This document shows positions 13,764 to 27,856 of a stretch of 64,000 nt of DNA, piece after piece (the stretch's first letter is position 1; the number at the start of each line of letters is the position of its first letter). This DNA is from Linepithema humile (taxonomy: Eukaryota; Arthropoda; Insecta; Hymenoptera; Formicidae). A program made the translations under genes and the position numbers. The DNA lies in contig NC_090133.1 of assembly GCF_040581485.1 (NCBI RefSeq), positions 7,750,001 through 7,814,000 on the forward strand, written 5' to 3'. The notes under the pieces are model-generated. The model was not told the DNA's origin. It was given only the letters and a program-made list of their open reading frames with translations, and ran no database searches.

Positions 13764-15439
13764 TAGGAGAAAGGCGTGCGGCGCGACGGGGAAAGTTTCA
13801 TCGAACTCGAAGGCCGTGGAGAGTCGTAAGAACAGAAGGAACGAAGACATACGATGACAAGAAAAAAAGCATGCGCTGAACAAGGAAGTTTTATGGAATC
13901 TGAGAATCCTGGAGACAAGTTGTAGGAGGAGACGACTACGAGAACGAGAGAGAGAGACTCGCAGGGAGGGAATGAATCCCGGTGAAACCGCGTGTAACTT
14001 GTCCAGTATATTATAGGGTAACTTATGAGCGACCGAAACACGCCGCGAACGTACGAGTTTTGTAAACTCAAAGCCTGGAAGGCAGATTGGAAATAGGTGA
14101 TGAGGTGGTAGTGTGTAGAGGAAGGAATATTTTTGTTTAGAATTGGAATAAAAGTTCGATATATTATTATTTATTATTTGTTGCGCACTTTTTGCAGAAT
14201 TCTTATTATTTGTCGGACTATAATATAGTAGAAATTATAATTTAATATTCGCTTATTAACTAAAGCTATTGTACAAGTTTTTGATGAATAATTTTCTCTT
14301 CGTATTAAATAAAAGAAATAACAAAATTAGGACTGTAACGCGAATAAGTAATATAATATATTTATTAGCATTGATATATATATTTATCCACTACCACTGA
14401 GCACTTTTGTTATCAGTTTGATCAAAGTTTACGTCACTGACATTTCTCAAAAATGGCATCAACCCAACGCGGCGTGTATTCAGCTGACACCGTACATTTG
14501 ACGACGTATATCTTGCAGCGGGAAATGAAAGGAAGCAAAAAAAAAGAAGAAAAATCGGAAAAACGAGAAGGATGACCGACGATGTGGAAGGAAAGGACGG
14601 AAAACGTGTCGGAGATGAGTATAAAGAGGACGATAGGTTGCCCGAGAGCGTCGTGCGTTCGATCTGCGAAATTTCATAATCTTCGACACGCGCGCGTCAT
14701 CTCTGTCGCGCAAAGGGTTGAAAGGCGAGACGATCTACGTAGGACGAAGCTATACGTGTCCTACGTGTACGGGACAGAGTAGATCGATGTCGTCGTGAAT
14801 CTCGCGGAAAAAGACCCTTATTTCTTCCTCGTTTCCCCTTCCGTCCTGCCATGGGAGGACCTATCATCCTCATTTTCGGCGCGGCTGAACTTTGGCGTTT
14901 TAAAGTCGAGTGAGCGAGCGAAGTTTCACTCGCTGTACCATTTTTGCGGAGTTTAATCGAGTTTAAGGCTTACGCGCCACTGTGTCCTGTTAAGGAGCGC
15001 CTAAATATAGGAAGTTTCGAAGCGAACGCGCGACAGGAAAGGGTAAAAGTGCTCAGCCGCGCGGAGGAGAGATCGTAATCGTTCCACTTAAAAGACTCGT
15101 CTCCGTTTTCGTCAGCTACTTTTCAAATTACTCTCGAGGAACACTCGATACTCGATCTTATCTTTGGTTTTTCATGGTTTTCGTCTAATTGGGGGCACGT
15201 TTATTTTATCACGATATTACTGTTTTGTGTAATTTTTTAGCGAGATCGACAAAACATTTATTTAATATTCATTTATCTGGCCTGAATCAGGTCAGAGGTA
15301 TATATACTTTATTCTAGAAATAAATACATGAGAAAATTAATAATTGATAATAATTTTATGTGACAATATTAATTAGCATATGATATAAAATTTTGATGCA
15401 TTCCGTAACCACTGAAATAAATCGAAAAGAGATATAGTG

Positions 15440-15441
<2 letters not shown>

Positions 15442-15503
<62 letters not shown>

Positions 15504-15510
15504 TCTTTTA
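15442..15510. repeat. (CT)n microsatellite, long
   Basis: About 27 CT units, then a degenerate TTTCTCTTTCTTTT tail. Confidence 0.96.
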
Positions 15511-18500
15511 GGAGAAACTAGATATATAATCCAGTGATATCCAGTAATATTCCTCCAAAGAAACCTGATTTTACTGAGCAGTGATGTGTAATGAGGAGAC
15601 GGATCTTTATTTCTGCCATTTGATAATCGTCCGAAACATTCTTTGTGTGCGCTACCGCTTTTGCTGCGGCTTTTCTATGCGCGCGTACCTCTCTTAGAAA
15701 GTCTACGGGGTGTCTTGTTGCTTTGAGAAAAAGAGGAGTTAGAGCGAAAGGGTAAAAGCGCGGCAGAAAGGATACGTCGGGGAGAAGCTGAGGATATTAC
15801 GTATCCGCTCGTATCTTTCAGCTCGATTTCTTCCGATATTCCTCTGTCTCGCGGAAGCCGCCCGGCCTCTGAATGGGTATGAAAATTATTACACCCGCAG
15901 GGCAGGCGCATTCTCCGCCGGCGATTATTTATCGACACCCGTTAGATAAAGTACTGGCCTTCGGAGTTCAATGGAAATCCGAATCATATCGCTGGAAATG
16001 CGGCCGACGTAACAACGTATGCGTATTAGGAGCCAATGTTTCAGAATCAATGTTCTTGAGAAAAGCAAATATCGTCAGTTTTTTACTTACTTAGAAATCT
16101 GCATAATCTTTCGTAAATTTAACAAAATTTTACTTTTACGTAACGTCAAATCCTTTTTTTCTCTTTTCGCGATAAATACAATATATAATTTTAAAAGTTA
16201 AACGAATCCGTAATCGCATAATTACAACTTGTATTTTTTGCGTCATATTTTGTTTCGGTAAATTAAAAGATATTAATATTATGAAATAATTATAACATGT
16301 ATTTGTTTACGTTACATATATTTTTTAACAAATTATTAAAAAATAAATATTATGTTTATTGTTTTTAATGATTGCACAAACTTTCATATGGTCATGAAAC
16401 ATGTATTATTTTGCAAACACATATCAACAAATATCAGATTCAATAATTCTGCTTATTTGATTCTTATTACGATAAATAATTTGTGTTTGCATATTTACGG
16501 AATGAAATATAAATTGCTGCCGCGAAGCGTGCTATATGTCTGAGCCGTCGATCGCTATCGGGTGAATCCCTCTTGACGGGATTTACACTTTAAACTTTAA
16601 AGCTGAACTCGAAGTTGAATTTAGCACCGAAACGCGAATACCTATCTATCAAATTAAAATTTAATTCATTTTCCAATTTGAAATATCAAGCGAGCCGATG
16701 TAGCGGGATTGTCGTAGTCCGGATTAACTTCGAATATCCTGCGCCCACGAAGGTCAATACGGGGAAGTAATAACGAATTTGCGCTGAATACTAGAAATAG
16801 ATACCAGAGAGTCTATTTCAATTAGTTTCAGAAAATGAGAATCTCCCTCGTATCTTGAATATCAATGAATATTTGTATATTTGAAACATTAGTAAATGTC
16901 TACATTGTCATACTTTTTCATAATATTTTATACATTAATATTATTTAGGCAGATTAACATGAGAGATAATCTCTTTTATCACGCGGTCAATTAAATTAAT
17001 TATTTATTTATATCGCAGAAATTCCACGACTCGGTAAACGATGCCAAGCAATAAATAAGCGGTATACTATATTATTCGGCGCTCTTGACTTTGGTGTAAG
17101 TTCTTTATTACCTAACCGGATGTTTGCACAAGTCGGAAGCGATACTATCCGTGATGTCGAAGCAGAACAAAGTATAAGAGCGAAGCATAAAATTGAGTTA
17201 AGTTAGTATGTAAGTTATGGATATTGGTAGGATCCTAGGAATATGTATACTGCTCTCTTTTCTAAATCTTTTTACATTGATGGCGCACTTTAAAAGTGGC
17301 TTATATATTTATGAGGTTAATATTTTTATCGCAGTCATTTTTTCTCTCTCTTTCTCTCTCTTAATATTTATTATAAGTATCAAAATTTTGGTGTTGTTCG
17401 TGTTAGTTAGAAAATTTTTATGAACGTATAATGAAAAACCACTTAACAATTAGTTTAATACGTAATGAAAGAACACTAACAAATCCGAATTCCCTTCTTC
17501 GCTAATGGAGAAAATCCAGCTTAAAAGTATGGAGTGCGAATAAAAATCCGATAGTATGTAGGAGCTTGGGCGCGTTTCTTGATTACCACGATGGAAATGG
17601 AAATCTGGATTTTCTCAGAATGCCGGTAGAATTAGTAACGATCGTGTCGGCGATAACGTCGCGGCGATGGGGAGGAATTTTAATATTGCGACTGTCAAAC
17701 GCCCGCGAGAATGCGCGCTTAATTTATCCCAGCGCGTTGTGAACACTGCGATTATTTCAATTTGCCCCGGTAAGAATTCGAAGAACACTGGCATTAGAAC
17801 TGTAAGCGGAATTCGTTCAATCGTTATAACGCATCCGTGAGACGTTAATAACAGCAGCGATGCAAATAGACGAGGGAAGCTTGCTCTTCATTTAAATTCA
17901 CGCCAACTTCGCTTCGTCATGAATTTTAATTTGACGTTAAATATTAAAAAGTGGCGACAAATAAAATCCGTGCGCTGTGAAATTTCCACTAAAGAATAAA
18001 TCGATTAAAAATTTGTCAAAGAATCCATTATCAAAACTTAATGTGACGGTATTAGGACATGCTGTATAGCTGTAACAGGGTAAACTTCACAAAGCGATTC
18101 TTTGCCGGAATCACTGAAAAGTTTCCTCTGATCACTCTCACGATAGCGACCGGAAACAGGCTCTCGTGCCAAACTTCGGGTTCAACGTAATTATTTAACT
18201 ATAGCGTGCACTCGTACTGTAAATAAATTAGTAGGGTCGTTTTTGGACGGGCCGTTAAGGCAGCCGTAGCAGCTGAGACTCTTGCAGTTGCTCGTCGCCG
18301 AGAAGGACTTTGTGAGTTTAAGGACGAGACAACAGTGCGCGCGCGCTAATGTTCCAAGTGCAGTTATCTAAAAGTGACTTTTAGGAGATCCAATGTCCCA
18401 AAACTATCTCGCGAACATCCGTTAGGCGGAGATGCTTGAGTGTGGATGAGAACGAATGTAGAGGCAAGTGTATCGGTGTAAGAACGCGCGCGCGGGCGCA

Positions 18501-21500
18501 TACTCGCGAAGGAAGCGCGAACGAGATTTTCTACGAGATTAAATGCAGAAGGAATCGCCTGCGAAATATGCATCGGGAAATGCCGGAGCTCTCTCGCAGT
18601 CCGATGAAAAAAGGTCATTCAGAATTGATCGTTCCATTTATTCGACGATAATAACCCCCCTGTTCTGTTATCGCGCGAACGTCATCCGGTGATGCTGTTT
18701 AAAAAAAGAGAATCATATGAAATTTATGCGATTATGTGTTAGCTCCGGTTTTCAAAACGGGTTGATATTTTCCGACAAGCTCTGACGACAAACACTCCCG
18801 TTTCATATATATTTAGCATTAAATATTACGTGAACAATACACGAGATCTGATGGTGGCATTTATTATCCGATACGCGATGAAAAATAAAAATAAAAACAG
18901 ATAAGTAAATGTAATTTAACGCGGGCGGCGAAATAAGCAAATTCGGTAACGTATAAATCTCTCCAACATTGTGCACACGCGACGATAAAAATTTTATTCT
19001 CACGAGACTCGAAGCGTTTGCGACGACAGGCAGCAACGCGATCGCGCGTTGCGAAAGTATTCTTCGACGAATAGCCGCATCTTTATTTCCGATCGGTAGA
19101 CGAAAGGATTATCTGAAAATTGATGGATCACCCGTTAGCGGGCGCATCCGCCGGCTGCAAATAGTCGCTTGTGGCCTTCGAGGGGTAGGTCGGGGAACGG
19201 AGGGTCGGTAACGCGGGCAGGACGGGGTATAAGGTGGTGCCTTCAGCCACGAAGAAGCGCAGTGAAGCGAACACGTGATAAGGGCCACCCCCGGCGCCGT
19301 AGCTCCAACGCCGCTGGAGTAGCATGGCCTCGGGGTGGTCGGGAAGGTGGTTGGGGACGTCGAGAGGGGTGGGATCTCGGGTGCGAAGTCGAAGGGGCCG
19401 GCCGCAATTTATTCCAATATTTAGAGCGAGAGTCGAAAGAATTAGCCCTCCGGTGGACCCCCGGCTTTTCCCAACGGCCCGCTCTTTCCACCCTCGTCGC
19501 TCTCTCGCACTGATTCCGCCTCTTCCTGTCGGTCCATCGGACTTTCAACGAGTCGTTTATACCACTGCTTTACCCCTTTTCGGCTGTTCATTGTGAAGTC
19601 GTTTTAGGATGAGGCTTGCCGCAGGAGGACACTGGACTTCCAGCCTTTACTACCGCAGTTGAAAGTTTTCAAAGTCGCTGAGGGAATTCTGTGAGTCAAA
19701 TTGTAAAGAGAGAGGGGGGGGGAGAGCGAATACCTCGTGGATATATTTCAGAGGGAAATGTTTTGGATGCTATTTGCCGACGAATCAGCCTACTCGCGCG
19801 TGAGTAGCAATTCTCGAGCTTACGCAAACGTCTGATGGTCCATGAATCGATCCTCGATAAAATATTTCTTTTTTAATTTTGTATCTGCGTACTGCAAAAC
19901 AAATGTTTGCACGACCGACTTCCTTTATTGCGTCACATTTCTTCCTTAACAGTTTATTCAGTATCAAAAACGGAAGTGATATCTTTACTTAGTAAAAGAG
20001 TCGTGAAAAAGTATCTCTTAAATGATCATTGTGTCAACATAATCTACGTGCGCCGGGAAACTTATCGTATTCTTCTTGTCGATCGGACTCCGTTGTCGCG
20101 TAATTCGGCGCCGGGAAGTTGAGCGTGAAATAGTATTCGCCGAAGTTATCATCCGCGGAGGAGGGATAACGCGCGAGCACGTCGGCTGATTTATTCCGCG
20201 GAACGACCTTCTGAGGCCGGACCTTGAGATATTTCGCCGCGAAACTTTGCGCGCGTTCGCGAAATTATGATACCCTACCGCGAGAAGAACGGAGAAATTT
20301 AAGGAGGAAAGTTCCTCCATCGTGAAAACTCTTCAGGAACAGCTACAGCAAACAGCACATCACATTACTAATCATCGTAAAATTATCCAGGCATTGAATA
20401 AAGTACTTTTATTCTATCGTAGAATTTTATTCTTTTTGCGGTTTACTTCTTAGATATTATTATACACAATAAAAATAGAATTGTGTATTATTGGTAATGA
20501 TACAATTAAACGTTATAATATACCTATATTCTTATATTTTAATACATGATAATATAAATTCATAATATCTAAATTTTTCTTAAATTTTTCTACAACTGGA
20601 AATAATGGCTACATAAAATTACATTTTCTACTATTAAATTTTGTTTTATCTCTTAATGGTATATAATGGAATAATCTCATTATTAGTACAAAAGTATAAT
20701 TAACAACATTGAGAATAAGAGATGAAGAATTATCATTCTCGGAATTCTTCAAAGAAATATTGCACTGCACGCTAACTTAGCACTCAAACGATATTGCCTG
20801 GAAGTTTAAATTTATCGTCAGCCACGGAGAAATCTTTCCTGAGCTTATTTTGACAAGCTTTCGCCGAGGTTAATTCCATTCGCGTACTTTTCCCGGCGAC
20901 CGCCTCACCGATTCCACGGAGCTTTTTTGAAAATTGCCTCGATTTTACGCGAGCTCTTGATTGCGTCATCCGTTGTGAAATCCTTTTATGCCCTTCAAAT
21001 CTTCGCCCGGGGCTTTCTGTCGCGAAGGAAGCTCGCTGAAATTTCTTTTCATGGTCACCGTCATTTTGCGCACACTGCCGTCGCCTCGGGCCGATTCGAG
21101 GTTTTCCCACGCTATCGTTTAATTCTCTCCACTCGCTCTTTCTTCCGCCTAATAAACGCCGTCAGCTTCTTGACAGATTCCCGCAACTAGCGGCCGCAGC
21201 TCGACTTCTCCATCTTCATTTTGCCTTTTAAACTTTTGCAGTTTCCAGCGCGTTTCTCTCTGCGTCTCCCATGTTCAAGGTTTTCCAGTCTGTGAGCAAC
21301 GCTTTTCGTTTCAAGGTTGATTATACTTTCAGTGAAGTGTTAGAACGACAACGATTCCTCAAATATGCATAGAGTACTGTTTATACATACCTTAGTGCTG
21401 ACAAGTCTGTTTCTGAATTAGGGCGAATTCACATTGTAGACTACAATTGAAGCCCGCGACGGGAATATATATCTTGTATCAATCTCGCTCCATTTAGCAT

Positions 21501-24500
21501 CCTAAAATAGCATCCAAGTAATAAATTTTAGTACATGGAATTAATTCTCTAGTAAAATAACACGTTTACCTTGATTAGGAATGATTCAATTACGAGAGAT
21601 AGAACGAATTTGGAATAGCATTTGGCTGTGTATTGAAAAAGTAATTTATGAAAAGTACGGAAATAGCTGGATCTTTTTTCATCACGTGTAATCTGAATGT
21701 TTCCTTCAACGCAGCCGTTTATTTTAATAATTATCCGAATGTTTCGAGTTTGCCAGGTTGTGGTCGTATAATTTTCAACGCTATGTAGTGCGGTGTATTC
21801 AGAAAGTTCACGGTTGAGAACGAGAGAACGATCCCCGTTCTAAATGTCGCACTTGCCGTCGACCACTTGGTAACGTTACCTGCGGTTCCCTAGGTAACGC
21901 AAATTATAAGTTCTGCCCTTGAGGCAAGCGAACGACTCAATTTGCTTGTTCGACTTCGCACTTGGATCTAATTGGTTTCGCTCACACGTGACTGCGTTCT
22001 CGCGTTTTCGCTCGCGTGCGTTAATGGCCCGCGAATTTAAATGTCACCACTCGGCGGCGGCCGGCGAAAAGAAAAACGCAGAAAGCTCCGTGGGAACGTC
22101 GATATCCGTAAATTACATACGTAAGTTTGTTAAAAAAGCTTAAGCTGGCGCAAAAAGCCGTGGAACGAATTCTAAACTCGCTCTAAAAAGGCTTACGTTA
22201 AAAGCATAGTTGGCCGAGTATGATCCACTTCACGCGACGTTACTCTTCGCCAAAATTTAATATAATTCCGAACTGTTTAACGAACTCCGTTGGGCGTTTG
22301 ATCCCGACGATGGAATCTGAAAAATCGAATTAAAGCGCACGTCAAATAAATAATCCTTTCGCCACGGCTCGTCGAACCAACCGGTAAAATCACTTTGCCG
22401 TAATTGCCTCTCACACATTCGTTTGTTCCAAAGCCTATTTTAATGCATTTCGCACAGCATTGTCAAATTGAATCGCGCCGACGATCGTTTCGACGCATAC
22501 TTTGATACGTCCCGACATCAGCACGCACTTCCAATTACTACGAGATTTAACTAGCTTTCGGCTGTCGCATCGTCAATCAGTTAATTAATGATTAAGCCTC
22601 AACATTACTGGATGACACGATGGATTACATTGGAAACTCGTCATATCGTCTAGGCACAAAGATTGTAAGTTGATTCAACTGTACTTTCGTACAGTAATAT
22701 TTGCATTTGAATGAGAAGCAAGCGCCATTCGCATTAGATTAATTGCTACTCCACATCGCAAATAATTACGCTATCAAAGTGTTAAATGACCAGCGACATG
22801 TATATCCGCTTGCGAGAACGAGAATTTGTATTCTCTTTATATAAATATATTTATATCACTTTGAATCTCGCTATAAATTCTTAAAATTCAAAGAATTAAA
22901 GATCTTGAGATGAAGAGAATTATTTTATTAGTGACGAAAAAGTTTTATTGAATTTGTTTATAAATATCGGGTTCAAAATTACAAGTTTTTTAATAAAAAG
23001 GAGATAATAGTATATTATTGCAATTGTTAATAACTATTTATAATTGCTGTATAAATCGTTGATCAACAATACTTCGGGAGACAACATCAGCGGGCGAAGG
23101 ATTTCCCATTTGCGACATCTTGGTTTACGCGAATTTGGATTTATTTCCGCAAATCGACAGCCGGCGCGGCGAACGCTTCCGTCTGCGAATATCGGCGCGT
23201 CAAATCCGCAAATAATAGATCCGGCGTGTCAACCTCGCCAGTCCGTAAGCCGACAAGGCCCGTTCGTTTTCGGGAAAACTTTTCTCTCCGCGCGCTTCCC
23301 CAATCGCGTGCGTCCACGAGATCGATCCCTAATCCCACGTCACATCGTTGACACGTCGACGCGCCCGCGTGTCCGCCGTATGCCGCTCAGCTCGAAATTG
23401 GCGGGCGTAACAGCCCGAGTTCCGCAGCACGAAATCTCGCGTTACATTTATGCAGCGGCGCATATTACATACAGCTGCGCGAGCGCGCTCCTCTTGCGTA
23501 ATCCGTAACGCGAGCCTCGCGAGACGATGCATATTGCGCGAATCGTCGTTCCGTGGCCGACGAGAGAGTGTCCACAGACAATGTAATCCCATCCCGGTAG
23601 AGCAGGAAGGCGGAGGCGAAGGACGGTGGAGAAGGAGGAGAAGCCGCGCGAGTACGGTTAAGTATATTACAGAAATTGCCGCGGGTGACTGGTCCATTTG
23701 TAAATGAGATTGAGTCACCGGTTACGGCGGTCCCTCGTCGTCTCGTCCGGAAGATGTACTCGCTAACGGAGAGAGAGCCCGCGGCTTACGTGAAACCTGA
23801 GGAGAAGGAGCGAGTGGTAGATGTAACCGCTGCTACGAATGAGTTCGCCGTGTAACGAGTAAAAATTAGATTTACGTTTAAGACGCCGAGAGAGAGAGAA
23901 TGGGATGTAGCGGGAATAGGATTCGTTCATTCGCCGGGAACATCGCTCTTGTACGAATAAATGCTTTCCGTCTGATGATTATTAAACTTTCCATTGTCAT
24001 TTGTTACAATTGTTTATATTAAATAGCAGGTGTAACGCTTGTATTTGATTTATAATTTCATTCTTGCACGCTCTGTCTCAAGTTTGAAAAAAAATTTTTT
24101 TTAATTAAACATCAAAGAGCGAAGTTTAATTTTATTTAGCGCTGCGCCGCCGACAGACTATCTGTTTGTAGATTTATATATTGTATAGCATTTTTTAGCT
24201 TTCAACACAATTACGTGAGTACGAACTTTTCCTATTGAAGTTAATAAATCTAAATGATAGGAGCGCCGCGTGCGCGCGCGGACATTCCTATTGTGCGATT
24301 CCTGTTTCTATGTGAGCCGCAGTATCTCTCGGATCATACTGATGGATGGAGTGCAATCTTCTCGGCTAGCATTCTCACAGAAATAAGACTACTTTCGCTC
24401 CGTTATCGTGCGAGTCACGCGACGTCATTTTCACTTTTTTCCCTCCTTTTATTTTTTATAAACATCCATATTTCTTGGTCAGCTTAAAGTCAACATTTTC

Positions 24501-25589
24501 CGCGCCTTCAACGTCGAGTTACTACGTTAATTAGCACATCGGCCTTGCTTTCACCTCACGCACATTTCTACGAGCTATGTAGAATTGTTCATACGAATAG
24601 TTGTTAAGCAGTTCATAAAAATACTTCAACACGGGCCTTTCAACGTCGATGTAACGAAATTGACCGTAAAAGAGTAATGAAAAAATTACTCGTATGGCTA
24701 TATCAAAGTGGCCCTTTTAAATAATTCAAGAAATGTCTCGGTGTTTGGTGCAGTAAAATATGTAACGTTAAAATGTTGAAAGATTCTCTGTGCAGAGATT
24801 TGTAATGTTACACATACATAGAGATCTTTGCAGAAGCATAGTTTCGTCGTATTAAATTATAGCGATGCTGCACGCGTAGAGATCGCGATCGTTGAGATAA
24901 TGGGAAATACAAAAGAAAGAAGGAAGAGAAAATCGCGCAAGAGAAGACGGCGAATCTCGCGGAATAATATTTCTTAGGGGGCGAGAAGTGCGGTGCAAGG
25001 GTGATATCCTGATCTAAACGTAACTATACCCCTAGGGAAGCGAGAAATGAAATTCCTAGCTATCTCGGTACGTGGTCAAAAATAAAGTGAGCCTCTTTAC
25101 CCGGTCGGCCACGTGCAATGGGACGGAAGGGGTGGAGAACTTTCACGGAATACCGAGCAGAAAGCGGGGAAAAGTCCAATCTTATCGCGCACCTGTACGT
25201 ACAGGCTGATTCACGAATTCGCGACTATTGGAAATTTTTCGAATGCCGGATATACACAAGCGATACACAACACACGGCTTAAGGCAGGTTAAGAAACGTA
25301 TTAATTGCATTTTTGTCTTATCGATCTCTTACGAGAGATTGATGTAGAGCGAAAATTAAAAATTATTAGTATTGACATCTGAATTATAAATGTTTTGTAC
25401 AAAAATTATTGGTAATAATGCGAGGAAAAGTCAAAAAGTAACATTTTTAGTTGATTTGGGAATTAAAAAAGTTATTTTACTTTTTGATTTTCTTTAGTAT
25501 TATTTTACTTTATATCTGAATATTGAGAATTTTTAAGATATTATATTTCTTTTAAAATATTACAATGCAACGTATGGTTTCTCAAAGAA

Positions 25590-25763
25590 AATAACAATAA
25601 AAAAGGCTAAGAGCTTAAAGCGCAGATAGAGAACATAAAAGATATTACAAATTAATACAAAAATTAATATCGAGTAAAGATCAGTAAATAGTTTTTGTAT
25701 TAATTTATAATATCTTTTGCGTGTTTATATACATCCGTGTTTTTAGCCTTTTTTATTGTTATT
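25590..25763. repeat. Long imperfect palindrome, MITE-like or hairpin-forming
   Basis: The outer arms 25590-25608 and 25745-25763 are perfect 19-bp inverted repeats. The inner arms 25637-25663 and 25692-25718 are 27-bp inverted repeats with one mismatch. Interruptions of 28 and 26 bp separate outer from inner arms, and the central loop is 28 bp. Transcribed, this would fold into a stem of about 70-bp arms. It may be a decayed palindromic MITE or a hairpin RNA source. I could not identify a target-site duplication or a family, and the arms are AT-rich. Confidence 0.6.
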
Positions 25764-26335
25764 AAAATATTAGATTATTTCTCTCTATAGCCATTTCTCT
25801 CTCCTATGTAATTTGACATAAATTGAAAAGTTAAAAATTAGGAATATTTAACGCGTATGTAATTTAGATGGTAATTCGCGAAAACTTTAGTCGATCGCAA
25901 AAATCGGGGAAAGTACTTACACATTATCGACCTTGCGAGAACTCGACGACCGCCCTCCCCCCGCGCTTATTTAAAGCTAGATGAAGTCTCATCGCTGCAG
26001 GCGGGGCGCAGACGAAATTTTTCCGGCGTTAAGCACGCTCGCAGACGTAGCGAAGTGGTCTCGAGGGCTTGAAATGAAAAAAGTTCGCGGCACGTGCTTT
26101 CCGCGCTTCAGGAAGGAAGCGCGAATAATCCGCACAGGTGATTTGCTAAATCGCATCTTTTCGCGGCGCGGCCGCGCCTTTCGCTCGCGCGACAAGATCG
26201 ATCCCACTCCTTCGCTTTTCGACCCCCTGCATTTCGCAACCTTGTCCTCGAGAAACCTCTGTACCTTAGACGTGATCGAAAATATAATGGGGTGGTTATA
26301 TGCAACCGAGGGATATCTCCCGTCGCGCGACGGCG

Positions 26336-26338
<3 letters not shown>

Positions 26339-26386
<48 letters not shown>
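26339..26386. repeat. (GA)n microsatellite
   Basis: Forty-eight bases of uninterrupted GA. It reads as Arg-Glu on one strand and Ser-Leu on the other, which inflates open frames here. Confidence 0.96.
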
Positions 26387-26393
<7 letters not shown>

Positions 26394-27105
26394 GAAAAGA
26401 AGAGAAAAGCCGTGTTACAAGCGAAGTGATCGTTTCGCTCGATCGCATCTAACCCTCTCAACCCTCCTCTCGTACCAATGATAGCGCGGGCTGAAACGGC
26501 TAGCAGGGATCGGGGTAGGTTTGTAGGTGCAAAATGGGTAGCGGTTGCCTGCCGTGGCATTAATGTCGGGATTAGGTCGAGGCCGTTAGTCCGCACCGAT
26601 GCTGGCGCGGATGCGATGCGGAACTCCACCCCGACGGAGGAGGCTGCATTCCAGAATCGAGCATCCTGGAACCATCAGCGCAGTGCCACACAACCCGCCC
26701 GCCCTTCCCCCCTTCTGCCTTTTCCCTTCCTCGTTTCTCTCAACGCGGGATCCTCGCCCCGGCGGTGTTCATCCCGAGCACCGAGAGCGCGCTGGCTTCC
26801 AAGCCACTCTTTAAACAGTCTAGCGGCAACTGGAGGCGGGTGATGAGGCGAGGGTGCAGGTGGAGGTGAAGTAGCGCGGGCGGAGACGGAGCCCTCTAAT
26901 GGGATATCGATATATTCATGGAGGCTCATCTCCAGCAGTCTCCTTTTCCCACCTCGAGAGCAGTGGGTACTCCCACCCTCTGATGCATGCCGGGGTGAGA
27001 TAGGGTGCCAGGCTAATTGTTTTCAACCCCCGTCGTTTTCCCCTCCCCCCCTCCGGCCCTCATCGTCTTTCCACCTTTCCTCAAAGATTGTAGATCCTCC
27101 TTCCC

Positions 27106-27114
27106 CGTCGTCGC

Positions 27115-27145
<31 letters not shown>
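27106..27145. repeat. (CGT)n trinucleotide repeat
   Basis: An imperfect CGT/CGC triplet run within a pyrimidine-rich tract at 26.7-27.25 kb. Confidence 0.9.
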
Positions 27146-27839
27146 TCCCTTCGTCTTTCTGCTTATTCCTGCTCTTTGCCTACGCCTTCTTCTTTTTCTC
27201 TTCGTTCTCTCCTTCCCCACTTCTCCTTTTTGCTCGCAAAGAAAAGGGAACCACTACCGGCTGAAAGGATCATCGGGGTTCGGCAAACCTCTCAGCTCGC
27301 CTGCTTCCTCTTCCTTAGTTTGCAATGCAATAAGCGAACTCCGCCGACGGTGATTCGGCTCTTGGAGTAATTAATATTCGAGGACGAGGGATTGCCGCGA
27401 TTGTTCGGCAGGCGATGTCACGACTCGTAGTTTTTCATTATTATCGTTATCGTGCCGATGTTACGTTCTGTCATTACGTTTTTATTGTCGGTGCCGTAAG
27501 TAATATATATTTATAAACACCAGGGTCGAATAAAGAGTTTGCAACTGCAGTTATTTAACTAACTTTGGTATAAATAAGTGCCGCAGTTTTAACGATGAAG
27601 GCATGATTATATAATCTCTGTGTAGAACATTCTATATCGATTGCGTTTCTTAATCGTAATCGGTATAAAATACTAGAAAATAAAAATATTAAAAAAATTC
27701 TCACGAGATCTGTTATAATTTTTTGTCAATTTTTTATATAAAATTATAGAATGTATGTATACTAGTATGTATACCAACATTAATATCATAATAGTCGTTC
27801 TGGTGACCGGTCGTTCACCTCGATATCTGCCAAGATCTT

Positions 27840-27856
27840 AAAAAAAAAAAAAAAAA
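27840..27856. repeat. Poly(A) run, A17
   Basis: Seventeen A followed by a degenerate A/G stretch. No retroposon features. Confidence 0.93.

Noticed and set aside
13221..13883. 220-codon minus-strand open frame
   Set aside because: It is driven by a purine-rich plus strand with (AG)n, giving Ser/Leu/Phe runs; no motif or splice structure supports it.
25981..26481. 166-codon plus-strand open frame with a long Arg-Glu run
   Set aside because: The run is the (GA)n microsatellite and the rest resembles no known protein.
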